Origin: Gammaproteobacteria bacterium
GTDB lineage: Bacteria; Pseudomonadota; Gammaproteobacteria; Enterobacterales; Alteromonadaceae
Length of the DNA: 64,000 nt
Reading direction: 5' to 3'
NCBI GenBank assembly: GCA_018826295.1
Contig: JAHJZX010000037.1
Location: 1-64,000, forward strand
Shown: in pieces, positions 9,455 through 20,215 of the stretch
Layout of the letters: each line of letters begins with the position of its first letter
Numbering within the stretch: position 1 is the stretch's first letter
Notes under the pieces: generated by a model
What the model was told of the DNA's origin: nothing
Seen by the model: the letters and a program-made list of their open reading frames with translations, nothing else
Database searches by the model: none
Translations under genes and position numbers: made by a program

Positions 9455-11524
9455 CTACTTATCCTGCGTAGCTGCCGTGTCAGCTTTTATTTCCACATTT
9501 ACGCTGGCTTTAGGCTCGGCAGCCTTGGTAGCCTCGGCTACGGTTTGCTTGATGGCATTGACCGGAAAAAACAGGTTAAGCGGCTGCTGTTTTGCATGCT
9601 CCCACAGGCTTTTTAATAGCAAAGGTAACTTGCTGATACTGGTACCACGGGCGCGCAAAGCCACGGTCAGGGCCAGCGTAAAGCTTACCCACAAGTTTAC
9701 AAAACCAATGAGTAATACAAACAGCAAATTGACTAAAAAGCTCAGTATGCCAATCTCACCACTTACCGCGCTGTAGCCCAGATTAGCCGACGAAAATGCC
9801 ACATGGCGGATATCCAGTGGCAAGCCACTTAAATAGCCAACATAGCCGGTCATGCCTAACAGCACGCCAAACAGAAAATTACCCGCCAGAGCACCGTAGT
9901 TATTATGCAGGTAGTCAGCAAATTTTTGTCTGGCAGCATCTGGCAGTAACTTTTTCAGCAACGGGTGCTGATACAAACGCAGGCGCAACTCCAGACAATT
10001 TGCCCGGTTGTCAAAAAAGCCGGCGATGATGCCCGAGCAAAACAACCACAAGCCGGCGATAGCGGCATAAAATAATGCCAGCCCGCTAACCGGCGACACA
10101 GCCTTTAACTGATACGCCACTATATCGGGTGTCAGTAACGCCGAGCCGGTTGCCAGTCTCACTACCAAAGCGATAGTGCAAGCCAGCATAATGGCGACGC
10201 TAACATTGCCCCACACTGCCGCCCACTGCGACCGGTTTACGTCTATCAGCAGTGCCGCCAGCTTTTTATTCACTGCCCGGCCATTTTCGCCACGCTCAAC
10301 CTCCTGGGCAAAACTGGCGGCTGTCATTGCCGGTTGCTTAGTGGCAATGACGAAGTGCAGCATATGAATAAGCACAAAGCCCAGGCCATAATTCAGGCTG
10401 GCCAGTACCGCGGTATAAAACGGGCTAAAATTTTGCTGTTGTATATAAATTTTAAGCAATGCCATCAGCGCAATAATAACGCCGGCCCCCGCCGCCGAGC
10501 GCATCAGGGCAAAAAAGCTGCTTTTATCGCGGGCAATGTAGTGCTCACCGTGGCCGCTTTTATTTACGGTAATACTTTTTGACAGCATTTGGGTACTGCT
10601 GCGCCACAAGGCACCGATACTATTTTGCTCGGTACTGGCCTGCGCCAACAGGCTGAATAAGCTGAATAATTTACTGCCTTGCGCAGGCGTATCAGCTTGC
10701 AACAGGTCAACCAGCAACACTATGCGATCCAGCGTTTGCTCTAATCGTTCCAGCAAATGCGCTACCGATACCGAACTCCCCACACCGGCACCACGCCGGC
10801 GCAACCGCTCCAGCTGATCGCGTGATTGTTCAATCATCACATCCAGATGGGCAGTATCCAGCAATGGCAAATCAGGATCATGCAGTTTGTCGCGGCCACT
10901 TTGCACAAACAGGTTCATTTCGCGGCTTAACGCAATAAATGGCGAGTCGAGACTGCTTAAGCGCCGGTCCAGCCGCATTAAATCCGGCTCAATTTCCTCT
11001 GCTGCCACCCAAATGCCCAGCATTTCCAGCGCATACAAACATTCTTCCTGAAAATGGCCACGCATTTTTTGCAGCAAACCGGCGTCGGCATTGGCACACA
11101 AGGCGGCAAAACAGCCCTGAACAGCTTCGCTGCTGGCATCAGCCAACCAAACCGGCTGATCTTTGCCGTTAAACATCTGCACCAGCATATCTTTAAAGTC
11201 GTGTTGATCACGTGGTGCCGGGTTTATCCTTTCATACAGCCGTGAGGCCATTTCCCGTAAAAAACCGCGGCGGGAAAACAAACCGGAACTTACCAGCGCC
11301 GGATAGATATTGACTTCACTTAACCAGCTAAACAGCACTTGTGCTATGGCGGCACTATGCTTGGGGTTAGTAGTCAACGCCTCCTGTAGCTTTGCAGCCC
11401 GCTGCGCCTGATCCACTCCAAGGCCATCGTAGCTCAGCCAATCGACCAGGGCCGAAGCCAGCGTAACAGGACAGCGCTGTTCGGCAATGCTACGCACCAG
11501 TGTCACTGCACCCAGTGTTTGCAT
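9455..11524 (-). CDS. Gcr/SpecificRecomb family membrane protein
   Basis: 689 aa with several C-terminal TM segments (GVLLGMTGYVGYLSGLPLDIRHVAFSSANLGYS) typical of the family annotated 'site-specific recombinase'. Confidence 0.75.
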   Translation of the reverse strand: MQTLGAVTLVRSIAEQRCPVTLASALVDWLSYDGLGVDQAQRAAKLQEALTTNPKHSAAIAQVLFSWLSEVNIYPALVSSGLFSRRGFLREMASRLYERINPAPRDQHDFKDMLVQMFNGKDQPVWLADASSEAVQGCFAALCANADAGLLQKMRGHFQEECLYALEMLGIWVAAEEIEPDLMRLDRRLSSLDSPFIALSREMNLFVQSGRDKLHDPDLPLLDTAHLDVMIEQSRDQLERLRRRGAGVGSSVSVAHLLERLEQTLDRIVLLVDLLQADTPAQGSKLFSLFSLLAQASTEQNSIGALWRSSTQMLSKSITVNKSGHGEHYIARDKSSFFALMRSAAGAGVIIALMALLKIYIQQQNFSPFYTAVLASLNYGLGFVLIHMLHFVIATKQPAMTAASFAQEVERGENGRAVNKKLAALLIDVNRSQWAAVWGNVSVAIMLACTIALVVRLATGSALLTPDIVAYQLKAVSPVSGLALFYAAIAGLWLFCSGIIAGFFDNRANCLELRLRLYQHPLLKKLLPDAARQKFADYLHNNYGALAGNFLFGVLLGMTGYVGYLSGLPLDIRHVAFSSANLGYSAVSGEIGILSFLVNLLFVLLIGFVNLWVSFTLALTVALRARGTSISKLPLLLKSLWEHAKQQPLNLFFPVNAIKQTVAEATKAAEPKASVNVEIKADTAATQDK

Positions 11525-11674
11525 ATTGGTTTCCTGTTTTGTTAAATAATGCCGACTATACCGGAAAAGCGGCCATACCCTTTAGTGCCAATTACACTAA
11601 CATCACAACACTTGCTTTTGGTCTGACCAGTGTTAAGCTTCGATTTGTTAACCATTTACACTGACGGACCTATT

Positions 11675-12157
11675 ATGTTTTCTGCTTTAACCAAAGCCAA
11701 CTGGGGCTTACGCTTTTTTGCCTGGCGCTATATACCGCTGATTGGCTTTTGTAAGCCTAAAATTATCCGTATGGACAGCACAACGCTGGAAGTTACCATG
11801 CCACACAGCTGGCGCACTAAAAACCATCTGGGCAGCATTTATTTTGGCGCCCTGGCCATAGGTGCCGATTTAGCCGGAGCTTTTCTAGTTTTCAGCAAAG
11901 CCAGTGCCCGGAATGTAAACGCTAATTTTGCCTTTAAAGACGTGCAGGGCCAGTTTTTAAAACGACCGGAAGCAACAGTGCACTTTACCAGCCATGACGG
12001 AGCCATCATTGATGCGATGATTGATGAGTCGCTGGCCACAGGCGAGCGCATTAACAAGCCGGTGTCGGTGCTGGTAACCTGCCCCAGCCTGCACGGCGAT
12101 GAGCCCATGGCAAGCTTTACCCTGACGCTATCGGTTAAAGCAAAACTAAAAAAGTGA
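11675..12157 (+). CDS. DUF4442 hotdog-fold protein
   Basis: [24 protein letters not shown]...; the Met at 11675 is the more plausible start. Confidence 0.75.
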   Translation: MFSALTKANWGLRFFAWRYIPLIGFCKPKIIRMDSTTLEVTMPHSWRTKNHLGSIYFGALAIGADLAGAFLVFSKASARNVNANFAFKDVQGQFLKRPEATVHFTSHDGAIIDAMIDESLATGERINKPVSVLVTCPSLHGDEPMASFTLTLSVKAKLKK

Positions 12158-12233
12158 TCTCATTTGCAGCAATAGCCAACAGCGTCTAAAATCCGCAGTC
12201 TTTGCGCAAAGTGCCCAAGCGAGCCTGAACCCT

Positions 12234-12866
12234 ATGCAACATCTAGCCGGAAACCTGTTTATTATCTCAGCACCCAGCGGTGCCGGTAAATCCAGCCTGA
12301 TCCAGGCGTTGTTAAAACGCCACAGTGATATGCAGGTTAGCGTATCCCACACTACCCGCGCGCCGCGTCCGGGTGAGCAGGACGGCGTGCACTACCACTT
12401 TATCAGTGTCGATGAGTTTAAAGCGCTGATAGCCAAAGACGAGTTTTTTGAATGGGCCGAAGTATTTGGCAATTACTACGGCACCGCTAAAAGCAGTATC
12501 CGCGATAGCTTAAGCCAGGGTATCGATGTGTTTTTAGATATCGACTGGCAGGGTGCACGGCAAATTAAAGCGCAGGAAAGCTCGGCTCTGGGGATCTTTA
12601 TTCTGCCGCCCAGCTTAACTGAACTGGAGCAACGGCTGAACAATCGCGGCCAGGACGCCAGCGATGTCATCGCCAAACGCATGGCCCAGGCCCACAGCGA
12701 AATGAGCCATGCCAATGAGTATGAATACCTGATTATCAACGATAATTTTGCTACAGCTTTAGCAGAACTGGAGCGTATCGTACTGGCGCAACGCAATGGT
12801 TACGCCAGTCAGGCAGCACGACAGCAGGCATTACTATCGCAACTGTTGGCGAAATCAGCAAATTAG
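12234..12866 (+). CDS. gmk: Guanylate kinase
   Basis: [43 protein letters not shown]; synteny with rpoZ-spoT. Confidence 0.97.
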   Translation: MQHLAGNLFIISAPSGAGKSSLIQALLKRHSDMQVSVSHTTRAPRPGEQDGVHYHFISVDEFKALIAKDEFFEWAEVFGNYYGTAKSSIRDSLSQGIDVFLDIDWQGARQIKAQESSALGIFILPPSLTELEQRLNNRGQDASDVIAKRMAQAHSEMSHANEYEYLIINDNFATALAELERIVLAQRNGYASQAARQQALLSQLLAKSAN

Positions 12867-12912
12867 CGTAAACTATGCGGTCTTGTGAATACCCGCACAC
12901 TCGGAGCAATAG

Positions 12913-13191
12913 ATGGCACGCGTAACTGTTCAAGATGCAGTAGATAAAATTGGTAACCGTTTTGATTTAATTCTGGTGGCTGCACGCCGTGCCCGTCAGT
13001 TAGCGGTAGAAGGTAAAGATGCGATGGTAGAAATCGAAAACGATAAGCCTACCGTAGTTGCACTGCGTGAAATCGAAAAAGGTTTTATTACTAATTCCGT
13101 GTTAGACGAGCAGGAACGCCGTGAGCAAATTCAGCAAGAAGCCTCAGAAATGGCGGCAGTAGCTGCAATTATCGGCTCAGAGCAAGAATAA
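12913..13191 (+). CDS. rpoZ: RNA polymerase omega subunit
   Basis: [30 protein letters not shown]. Confidence 0.97.
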   Translation: MARVTVQDAVDKIGNRFDLILVAARRARQLAVEGKDAMVEIENDKPTVVALREIEKGFITNSVLDEQERREQIQQEASEMAAVAAIIGSEQE

Positions 13192-13313
13192 ACCCCCTCC
13201 GGATGCAGCCAGCGGCGTTTAGCCGTTGGCAACTGCGCTAAATAGACGTATATTCTTAATAAATCACTCGCTTAACGCCATATTGGCTTTGCTGTCGCAG
13301 TTTGGGAGCACAG

Positions 13314-15437
13314 GTGTATTTATTTGAAGGTCTGAAAAACCAGATTAGTGCTTACTTACCCGCCGAGCAGGTTGCCCTGGTGCAACAGGCTTACATTGTG
13401 GCGCGGGATGCGCACGCGCCGCAAACACGCTCCAGCGGTGAACCCTATATTACTCATCCGGTCGCGGTCAGCAGTATTTTGGCCGACATGCACATGGACC
13501 ACGAAACCCTGATGGCGGCGTTGTTACACGACGTCATTGAAGATACCCCCGTCAGCAAAGAAGAGCTAGCCAGCCAGTTTGGTGAAACCGTTGCCGAGCT
13601 GGTGCAGGGCGTCAGTAAGCTGGACAAGGTAAAATTTAAAGATTATCACGAGTTTGAAGTCACCAACCTGCAAAAAATGTTTATGGCCATGACGCAGGAT
13701 ATCCGGGTGATCTTAATTAAACTGGCCGATCGCACCCACAATATGCGCACCTTAGGTGCACTACGGCCAGAAAAACGCCGCCGCATTGCCAAAGAAACGC
13801 TCGAACTATACGCCCCCATCGCTAACCGGCTGGGTATTCATAATATAAAAAACGAGCTGGAAGACTGGGGGTTTCAGGCGTTGTACCCCATGCGTTACCG
13901 GGCCTTATCTACAGCCGTAAAACAAGCGCGTGGCAACCGGCGTGAACTGCTGGAAAAAATTCAGTTTGAAATTTTAGGCCGTCTTGAGCAGGCCGGCATT
14001 ACTGCCGATGTCAGTGGCCGCGAAAAACACCTGTACAGCATTTATCGCAAGATGAAAAACAAAGAGCTGATGTTCAACGATGTGATGGACATCTATGCTT
14101 TTCGGGTAGTGGTAAGCAGTATAGATAACTGCTACCGCACCCTGGGTGTGGTGCATAACCTGTACAAGCCAATAGAAATCCGTTTTAAAGACTATATCGC
14201 TATTCCAAAGCAAAACGGCTACCAGTCGCTGCACACCTCGTTAATTGGCCCGCACGGCATACCGGTAGAAATACAAATGCGCACCCGGGAAATGGACGAG
14301 ACTGCTGACATGGGGATAGCAGCGCATTGGTTGTATAAAGCCAATGGTCAGGGCCAGGATACCACGGCGCAGCTACGGGCGCGGCGCTGGATGCAGAGCC
14401 TGCTGGAATTACAACAAAACGCCGGCAACAGTGCCGAGTTTGTCGAGAACGTTAAGTCTGAGCTGTATCCGGACGAGCTGTATGTGTTTTCACCTAAAGG
14501 TAAAATTGTCGAGCTGCCAATTGGTGCCACTGCGGTAGATTTTGCTTATGCCGTCCATACCGATATCGGTAACCGCTGTGTTGGTGCCAAGGTAGACCGC
14601 CGGCCCTATCCGCTGAATAAACCTTTGGAAACCGGCCAAACGGTTGAAATTATTACCAGCCCTGGCGGTAAGCCTAATGCCAACTGGCTTAATTATGTCG
14701 TCACCAGCCGGGCGATACTCGGCATACGTAACTACCTGAAAAAACAGCAACAAAACGAATCAATCAGTTTGGGCAGACGTTTGCTCAGCTCAGCGCTGGG
14801 TGAAGTAAAACTGGAAGATATCGCGCCCGAACGGATTGAACAGGTACTGCAAAATACCAAGCAAAAATCACTCGACGAATTGTGCAGCGAAATTGGCCTT
14901 GGCAATCAACTGGCCATAGCGATAGCCCGCCGCCTGTTGGGCGAGTTTGAATCTGACGATTCCGGCAGCAAAGAAGCCGCCGGGCCTCTACCGAAAAGTA
15001 AAACCTTTATTATCGGTTCTGAAGGTATGCTGCTAACCTTTGCCAAGTGCTGCCGGCCAATACCAGGCGATGAAATTATTGCCAGCGCCACCCCCGGCAA
15101 GGGCCTGAATGTGCACCGCGCCGATTGTCGGAATATTAAAGGTTGGGATAAAGAACCGGGTAAATTCTTCCCGGTGCGCTGGGATAAAACCGGCGACAAG
15201 CAATTTTTATGTGATATTCGCGTCTTTATCGTCAACCGCCAGGGTGTGTTGGCTAAACTGACAACGCTGATAGCGTCGCAGGATTCCAATATTCAGGATC
15301 TGGCCACCGATGACAGAGACACCGGCGAGTATGTAATTAAAATAACCCTGTCGGTGCGCGATCGGATACATTTGGCCAATGTAATGCGCAAAATCCGCGT
15401 CATGCCAGATGTACAAAAAGTTTACAGAAGGAAATAA
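13314..15437 (+). CDS. spoT: Bifunctional (p)ppGpp synthetase/hydrolase SpoT
   Basis: HD, synthetase, TGS and ACT domains recognisable; MYLFEGLK start (GTG at 13314) matches SpoT better than the tracked TTG at 13302. Confidence 0.97.
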   Translation: MYLFEGLKNQISAYLPAEQVALVQQAYIVARDAHAPQTRSSGEPYITHPVAVSSILADMHMDHETLMAALLHDVIEDTPVSKEELASQFGETVAELVQGVSKLDKVKFKDYHEFEVTNLQKMFMAMTQDIRVILIKLADRTHNMRTLGALRPEKRRRIAKETLELYAPIANRLGIHNIKNELEDWGFQALYPMRYRALSTAVKQARGNRRELLEKIQFEILGRLEQAGITADVSGREKHLYSIYRKMKNKELMFNDVMDIYAFRVVVSSIDNCYRTLGVVHNLYKPIEIRFKDYIAIPKQNGYQSLHTSLIGPHGIPVEIQMRTREMDETADMGIAAHWLYKANGQGQDTTAQLRARRWMQSLLELQQNAGNSAEFVENVKSELYPDELYVFSPKGKIVELPIGATAVDFAYAVHTDIGNRCVGAKVDRRPYPLNKPLETGQTVEIITSPGGKPNANWLNYVVTSRAILGIRNYLKKQQQNESISLGRRLLSSALGEVKLEDIAPERIEQVLQNTKQKSLDELCSEIGLGNQLAIAIARRLLGEFESDDSGSKEAAGPLPKSKTFIIGSEGMLLTFAKCCRPIPGDEIIASATPGKGLNVHRADCRNIKGWDKEPGKFFPVRWDKTGDKQFLCDIRVFIVNRQGVLAKLTTLIASQDSNIQDLATDDRDTGEYVIKITLSVRDRIHLANVMRKIRVMPDVQKVYRRK

Positions 15438-15442
15438 ACAAG

Positions 15443-15835
15443 ATGTCTAAAGTGATTATCCGTACCAGTGATGCCCCGGCGGCTATCGGCACTTACAGCC
15501 AGGCAGTAAAAATTGGTACCACGGTTTATCTGTCTGGTCAGATCCCACTGCTGCCAGCGACCATGCAAATGGTGTCAGAAGATTTTGCCGAACAAACCCA
15601 TCAGGTATTTAAAAACCTGGCAGCGGTATGCGATGCAGCCGGTGGCAGCTTAAATGACATGGTTAAAGTAAATATCTTTCTCACCGACTTAAGTCAGTTT
15701 GCTAGCGTTAACCAGATTATGAGCCAATATTTTGCCGAACCTTATCCGGCCCGCGCTGCGGTGCAGGTATCGGCGTTACCGCGCGGCGCGCAAATTGAGA
15801 TTGATGGCGTCATGGAAGTGCCTTCAACACACTAA
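15443..15835 (+). CDS. ridA: RidA (2-iminobutanoate/2-iminopropanoate deaminase)
   Basis: [25 protein letters not shown]...[23 protein letters not shown]. Confidence 0.95.
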   Translation: MSKVIIRTSDAPAAIGTYSQAVKIGTTVYLSGQIPLLPATMQMVSEDFAEQTHQVFKNLAAVCDAAGGSLNDMVKVNIFLTDLSQFASVNQIMSQYFAEPYPARAAVQVSALPRGAQIEIDGVMEVPSTH

Positions 15836-16680
15836 TGATGAAGATCCTACCCAGCCATAGGTTTTTTTATCCGCTGAGCCTGGTGGTCGGCCTGCTGACC
15901 AGCACTTTGGCTTATGCTGAAGAGCCGGTAGCAGCGGGCAATGCCGCTGAGCCGCAACTAGTCTGGTGTCTGGATCACTTTTCACGCTTTCATCATTATG
16001 AAGACACCCCCGAACCTTATGGACCCTCGGTTGATTTAATGCAGGAGTTGGCTAAACGCGCAGGTTTCAAATTGCATTTTACGCCCCGCACCCCCACAGC
16101 CCGTTGTTTGCGCATGATGGCTGAAGGTAAGGTCGATTTAATGTCAAACCTGAAGTATAGCGACGAGCGCAACAGCAACATGTTTATGTTGCCTTACAAT
16201 AAGACAGTGCCGGAAAGCTTATTTTTACGCTATAACGACAGCCGTATTATCGACACTGAAGCCCAGCTGCAACATTTAACCCTGGTGAGTATCCGCAGTT
16301 ATTTGTACTCCCCCAGCGTGATGGCCTTTTTGCAGCAGCATCCGCGCCAGGCGGTTACCGTAGATTCCATAGAGGCCGGCTTGGAAATGCTACTACGTGG
16401 CCGGGTTGATGCGTTAATATCTCCCACCATCAGCACGTCGGATGCCATCAACACCACCAGCAGTTACCGGCATCGCTTTCGTATCGCGGCGCTGGATTTA
16501 GGCCGTAATAATCAATCTTACATTCACATAGCCTTATCCCGCAGCAGCGCACATGTCTCTTTGGAGCCGCTACTGCGTAAACACCTGGCAGATATGGTGA
16601 CAGACGGCACAGTCGCGCGGCTGTATGATCAGGCCGTAGCGCAAAGCATGTTGCTGCCACCTTTACCACTACAGCCCTGA
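15835..16680 (+). CDS. Periplasmic solute-binding-like protein (SBP_bac_3 type)
   Basis: Signal peptide, then YGPSVDLMQELAKRAGFKLHF...CLRMMAEGKVDLMSNL. Confidence 0.75.
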   Translation: MMKILPSHRFFYPLSLVVGLLTSTLAYAEEPVAAGNAAEPQLVWCLDHFSRFHHYEDTPEPYGPSVDLMQELAKRAGFKLHFTPRTPTARCLRMMAEGKVDLMSNLKYSDERNSNMFMLPYNKTVPESLFLRYNDSRIIDTEAQLQHLTLVSIRSYLYSPSVMAFLQQHPRQAVTVDSIEAGLEMLLRGRVDALISPTISTSDAINTTSSYRHRFRIAALDLGRNNQSYIHIALSRSSAHVSLEPLLRKHLADMVTDGTVARLYDQAVAQSMLLPPLPLQP

Positions 16681-18761
16681 TGCCAGATCTTTCTCCGCTG
16701 GCTGCTCAGGCCGTTACCACTATTAAAGGCGTTGGCAGCAAGGTTACTGAAAAACTGCATAAGCTGGCTATCACCTCAATACAAGATATCTTATTTCATC
16801 TGCCGCTACGTTACGAAGACCGCACCCGCATTTATGCCATTGCCGATTTAATGCCGTTAATGCACGGTACTGTGCTGGGCGAAGTGGTCAGCAGTGACAT
16901 TCAACTTGGTAAAAGGCGCAGCTGGCTGGTGAAAATTAAAGACGGCAGCGGTTATCTGACATTGCGGTTTTTTCATTTTAGCGCCGCACAAAAAAACGCC
17001 ATCAGCCCCGGCGTGCTGCTGCGCTGTTTTGGCGAAGCCAAACGCGGCCCTCGCGGGCTGGAAATGCTGCATCCGGAATACCGGCTACATAACGATGAGC
17101 TGCTAACCGAAGTAAGCGAAACCCTGACGCCGATTTACCCAACCACTGAAGGCCTGCGTCAGGCGACCTGGCGCAATCTGACCGATGCCGCTTTGCAGTA
17201 TTTACAGCGCAGTCAGCCGGATGAATACCTGGCCGGTAGCCTGACACAAAACTGGTCGCTTAGCGAAGCATTGCACTATATTCACCGGCCGCCGCCGGAT
17301 GCCAGTTTGCAACTGCTGGAACTGGGTAAGCACCCGGCGCAGCAGCGGCTGATTATTGAAGAGCTAGTGGCGCAGCAGCTAAGCATGTACAAACTGCGTA
17401 GCCAAAGCCAGCAGCAACAAGCCATAGCGCTGCGTATCGATAACAGCCTGCAGCAGCGCTTTTTAGCTGCGCTGCCGTTTTCGCCCACTAAGGCCCAGCA
17501 AAGGGTAACTGACGAAATACGCCATGATCTAATGCAAAGCCTGCCGATGTTGCGACTGGTACAGGGTGATGTAGGCTCGGGCAAAACCCTGGTTGCTGCA
17601 TTGGCAGCGCTTACCGCCATTGGCAATGGTTTTCAGGTCGCGCTAATGGCGCCAACAGAGCTGTTAGCCGAGCAACACGCCGCCAACTTTGCCCGCTGGT
17701 TTACGCCACTGGATATCAGTGTGGCCTGGCTTGGCGGTAAAACCAAAGGCAAAGCGCGGCAGGCTGCGCTGGCCGCCATTGCCGATGGCAGTGCACAAAT
17801 GGTGGTGGGCACTCATGCCTTGTTTCAGCAGCAAGTTGAATTTAATGCCTTAACCTTGATTATTATCGACGAGCAACACCGCTTTGGCGTGCATCAACGC
17901 CTGGCCCTGCGCGAAAAAGGTGGCATCGAAGGTAAGTATCCGCACCAACTGGTGATGACTGCCACACCGATACCACGCACCCTGGCCATGACGGCCTATG
18001 CCGATCTGGACACTTCTATTATTGACGAGCTGCCACCGGGTCGTACACCGGTAACCACAGTGGCGATACCGGATACGCGGCGCGATGATATTATCGAACG
18101 GGTGCGCAGTGCGGTAAAGTCCGAGCAGCGCCAGGCTTATTGGGTGTGCACCTTAATTGAAGAGTCTGAAACCCTGCAAAATCAGGCCGCTGAAGATACG
18201 CTGGTTATGCTGCAACAAGCTCTGCCCGACTTGCGCATTGGCCTGGTGCATGGCCGGCTAAAAGCCGCTGAAAAACACGCGGTCATGCAGCAATTTAGCG
18301 CAGCAGAGCTGGACTTGCTGGTCGCTACTACTGTGATCGAAGTCGGCGTAGATGTACCCAACGCCAGTTTAATGATTATCGAAAACCCCGAGCGACTGGG
18401 TTTAGCTCAATTGCATCAGCTACGGGGTCGGGTTGGCCGTGGCAGCACCGCTTCGCACTGCGTACTGCTGTATCATGCTCCACTGTCTAAAACCGCTCAG
18501 GCCAGGCTGGGTGTGCTGCGCGACAGTAACGATGGCTTTGTTATTGCCCAGCGCGATTTAGAAATTCGCGGCCCGGGTGAGCTGCTCGGCACCCGCCAAA
18601 CCGGCGTACTGCAGTTTAAAATTGCCGATTTAAGCCGCGACGCCGACCTGCTGCCACAAGCGCAGCAGATTGCCACCACGCTCTGGCAGCAAAACCGCAA
18701 CGCCAGCGAGCAGCTAATTAAACGTTGGCTGGCGAATAAAGAAATATACGGCAATGCTTAA
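16680..18761 (+). CDS. recG: ATP-dependent DNA helicase RecG
   Basis: RLVQGDVGSGKTLVAALAAL, DEQHRFGVHQR, VMTATPIPRTLAMT, QLRGRVGRG. Confidence 0.97.
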   Translation: MPDLSPLAAQAVTTIKGVGSKVTEKLHKLAITSIQDILFHLPLRYEDRTRIYAIADLMPLMHGTVLGEVVSSDIQLGKRRSWLVKIKDGSGYLTLRFFHFSAAQKNAISPGVLLRCFGEAKRGPRGLEMLHPEYRLHNDELLTEVSETLTPIYPTTEGLRQATWRNLTDAALQYLQRSQPDEYLAGSLTQNWSLSEALHYIHRPPPDASLQLLELGKHPAQQRLIIEELVAQQLSMYKLRSQSQQQQAIALRIDNSLQQRFLAALPFSPTKAQQRVTDEIRHDLMQSLPMLRLVQGDVGSGKTLVAALAALTAIGNGFQVALMAPTELLAEQHAANFARWFTPLDISVAWLGGKTKGKARQAALAAIADGSAQMVVGTHALFQQQVEFNALTLIIIDEQHRFGVHQRLALREKGGIEGKYPHQLVMTATPIPRTLAMTAYADLDTSIIDELPPGRTPVTTVAIPDTRRDDIIERVRSAVKSEQRQAYWVCTLIEESETLQNQAAEDTLVMLQQALPDLRIGLVHGRLKAAEKHAVMQQFSAAELDLLVATTVIEVGVDVPNASLMIIENPERLGLAQLHQLRGRVGRGSTASHCVLLYHAPLSKTAQARLGVLRDSNDGFVIAQRDLEIRGPGELLGTRQTGVLQFKIADLSRDADLLPQAQQIATTLWQQNRNASEQLIKRWLANKEIYGNA

Positions 18762-18770
18762 CGCGTTGTA

Positions 18771-19217
18771 TTAGAACTGGTAGCCCATTTCAAACGCAAT
18801 AACACCTTTAGTTTGACGCTCTCCTAAGTCGGCAAAGAAACTTGCTTCATCCTCTCGTCTAACCCCTGCGGACAATCCCAAGCGCCAACCAGCTTTTGCA
18901 AAACCTGACGGGTAATACTGGTAAGTTGCTACCAGAAAGCCATCTTCCGCTGTAAAATCTTCTACGCCTGTAGCCAAGCCAATACTGTGTTTACGGCTTT
19001 CGCCCAAACTATGCTGCACACCAATAGCAACACCGACTAAGCCAAGTGCAGCCGTCCATTTAATATCGTCCTGTAACCACTGATATTGCACGCCTATCAC
19101 GCCACCAGAACCATAACCATGACCAACAGACCAATTACTCTCGTCACTAGCAGCAAATGTCGACAGCGAGACGGTAAGCAACAATATCGAGCCAGCTCTA
19201 TTTAATAAATATTTCAT
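18771..19217 (-). CDS. Small secreted, probable outer-membrane beta-barrel protein
   Basis: Signal peptide MKYLLNRAGSILLLTVSLSTFAA; alternating strands ending in aromatic GYQF. Confidence 0.55.
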   Translation of the reverse strand: MKYLLNRAGSILLLTVSLSTFAASDESNWSVGHGYGSGGVIGVQYQWLQDDIKWTAALGLVGVAIGVQHSLGESRKHSIGLATGVEDFTAEDGFLVATYQYYPSGFAKAGWRLGLSAGVRREDEASFFADLGERQTKGVIAFEMGYQF

Positions 19218-19369
19218 AACATCCTGTTTATTTTATTATTTAAAGCAGAGCACAATAATTCATAAAGAAATAAATACAACTGTTTTATCGCTTTAGGCTA
19301 TTACAGGTTACTGTCTAATCTAAATCAGCTGCAGTACACTGGCTTTAGTTCGTCTGCCCGGAGTGATTT

Positions 19370-20155
19370 ATGTCAGTGCTAACCCCTTATCAGATACGCC
19401 AGCAGTGTCGCAGTGGCGCCTTTAGTGGCAATACCTCAGGGTTTGCGCCGGGTTTTGTGCAGGCCAATATGGCAATACTACCCAAGCAATACGCGGCGGA
19501 TTTTCTGCAATTTTGCCACTTTAACCCCAAGCCCTGCCCGTTGCTGGGTATGGCAGCTGCACCCGGCGCCATTGATATGCCCTCTCTCGCGAAAGATCTG
19601 GATATCCGCAGCGATTTACCCCGTTACCGTATTTTCCGTGAAGGCCGCCTGATTGAGGAAGTCACCGATGTGCGTGACTACTGGCGCGATGATCTCGTCA
19701 CCTTTTTAATTGGCTGCTCGTTCTCGTTTGAAGAATCGCTGTTGGCTGATGGCCTGGAAATCCGCAATATCACAGAAAAAGTTAACGTGCCGATGTACCG
19801 CACCAACATAACCTGCACGCCGGCTGGCGTATTCCATGGCGGTATGGTGGTGAGTATGCGGCCTATGCTACCGGCCGATGCGATACGGGCAATCCAAATT
19901 TGCTCGCGCTTCCCGCAGGTACACGGCGCACCGGTGCACTTTGGCGATCCGGCCGCTATTGGTATTACTGATATTAACAAGCCGGATTTTGGCGACGCGG
20001 TAACAATAAAACCGGGCGAAGTGCCGGTATTCTGGGCCTGCGGTGTGACGCCTCAGGTGGCGATAGCCAATGCCGGGCTGGATTTTTGCATTACCCACAG
20101 CCCCGGCCATATGCTGCTAACCGATATTGCTAACAGCAAGCTGGCGATGCTGTAA
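19370..20155 (+). CDS. Putative hydro-lyase, DUF1445/YcsI family
   Basis: [36 protein letters not shown] ... [12 protein letters not shown]...[13 protein letters not shown]. Confidence 0.85.
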   Translation: MSVLTPYQIRQQCRSGAFSGNTSGFAPGFVQANMAILPKQYAADFLQFCHFNPKPCPLLGMAAAPGAIDMPSLAKDLDIRSDLPRYRIFREGRLIEEVTDVRDYWRDDLVTFLIGCSFSFEESLLADGLEIRNITEKVNVPMYRTNITCTPAGVFHGGMVVSMRPMLPADAIRAIQICSRFPQVHGAPVHFGDPAAIGITDINKPDFGDAVTIKPGEVPVFWACGVTPQVAIANAGLDFCITHSPGHMLLTDIANSKLAML

Positions 20156-20215
20156 CAAAATAGCCACGGCCAGCGAACTTAACAGCAGTTATTGCGCCCT
20201 AGCCGATCTGACTTA

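Noticed and set aside
9455-11524. 'Site-specific recombinase' as a mobile element marker
   Set aside because: The Gcr/SpecificRecomb family is a membrane protein family; no recombinase catalytic motif or att sites seen.
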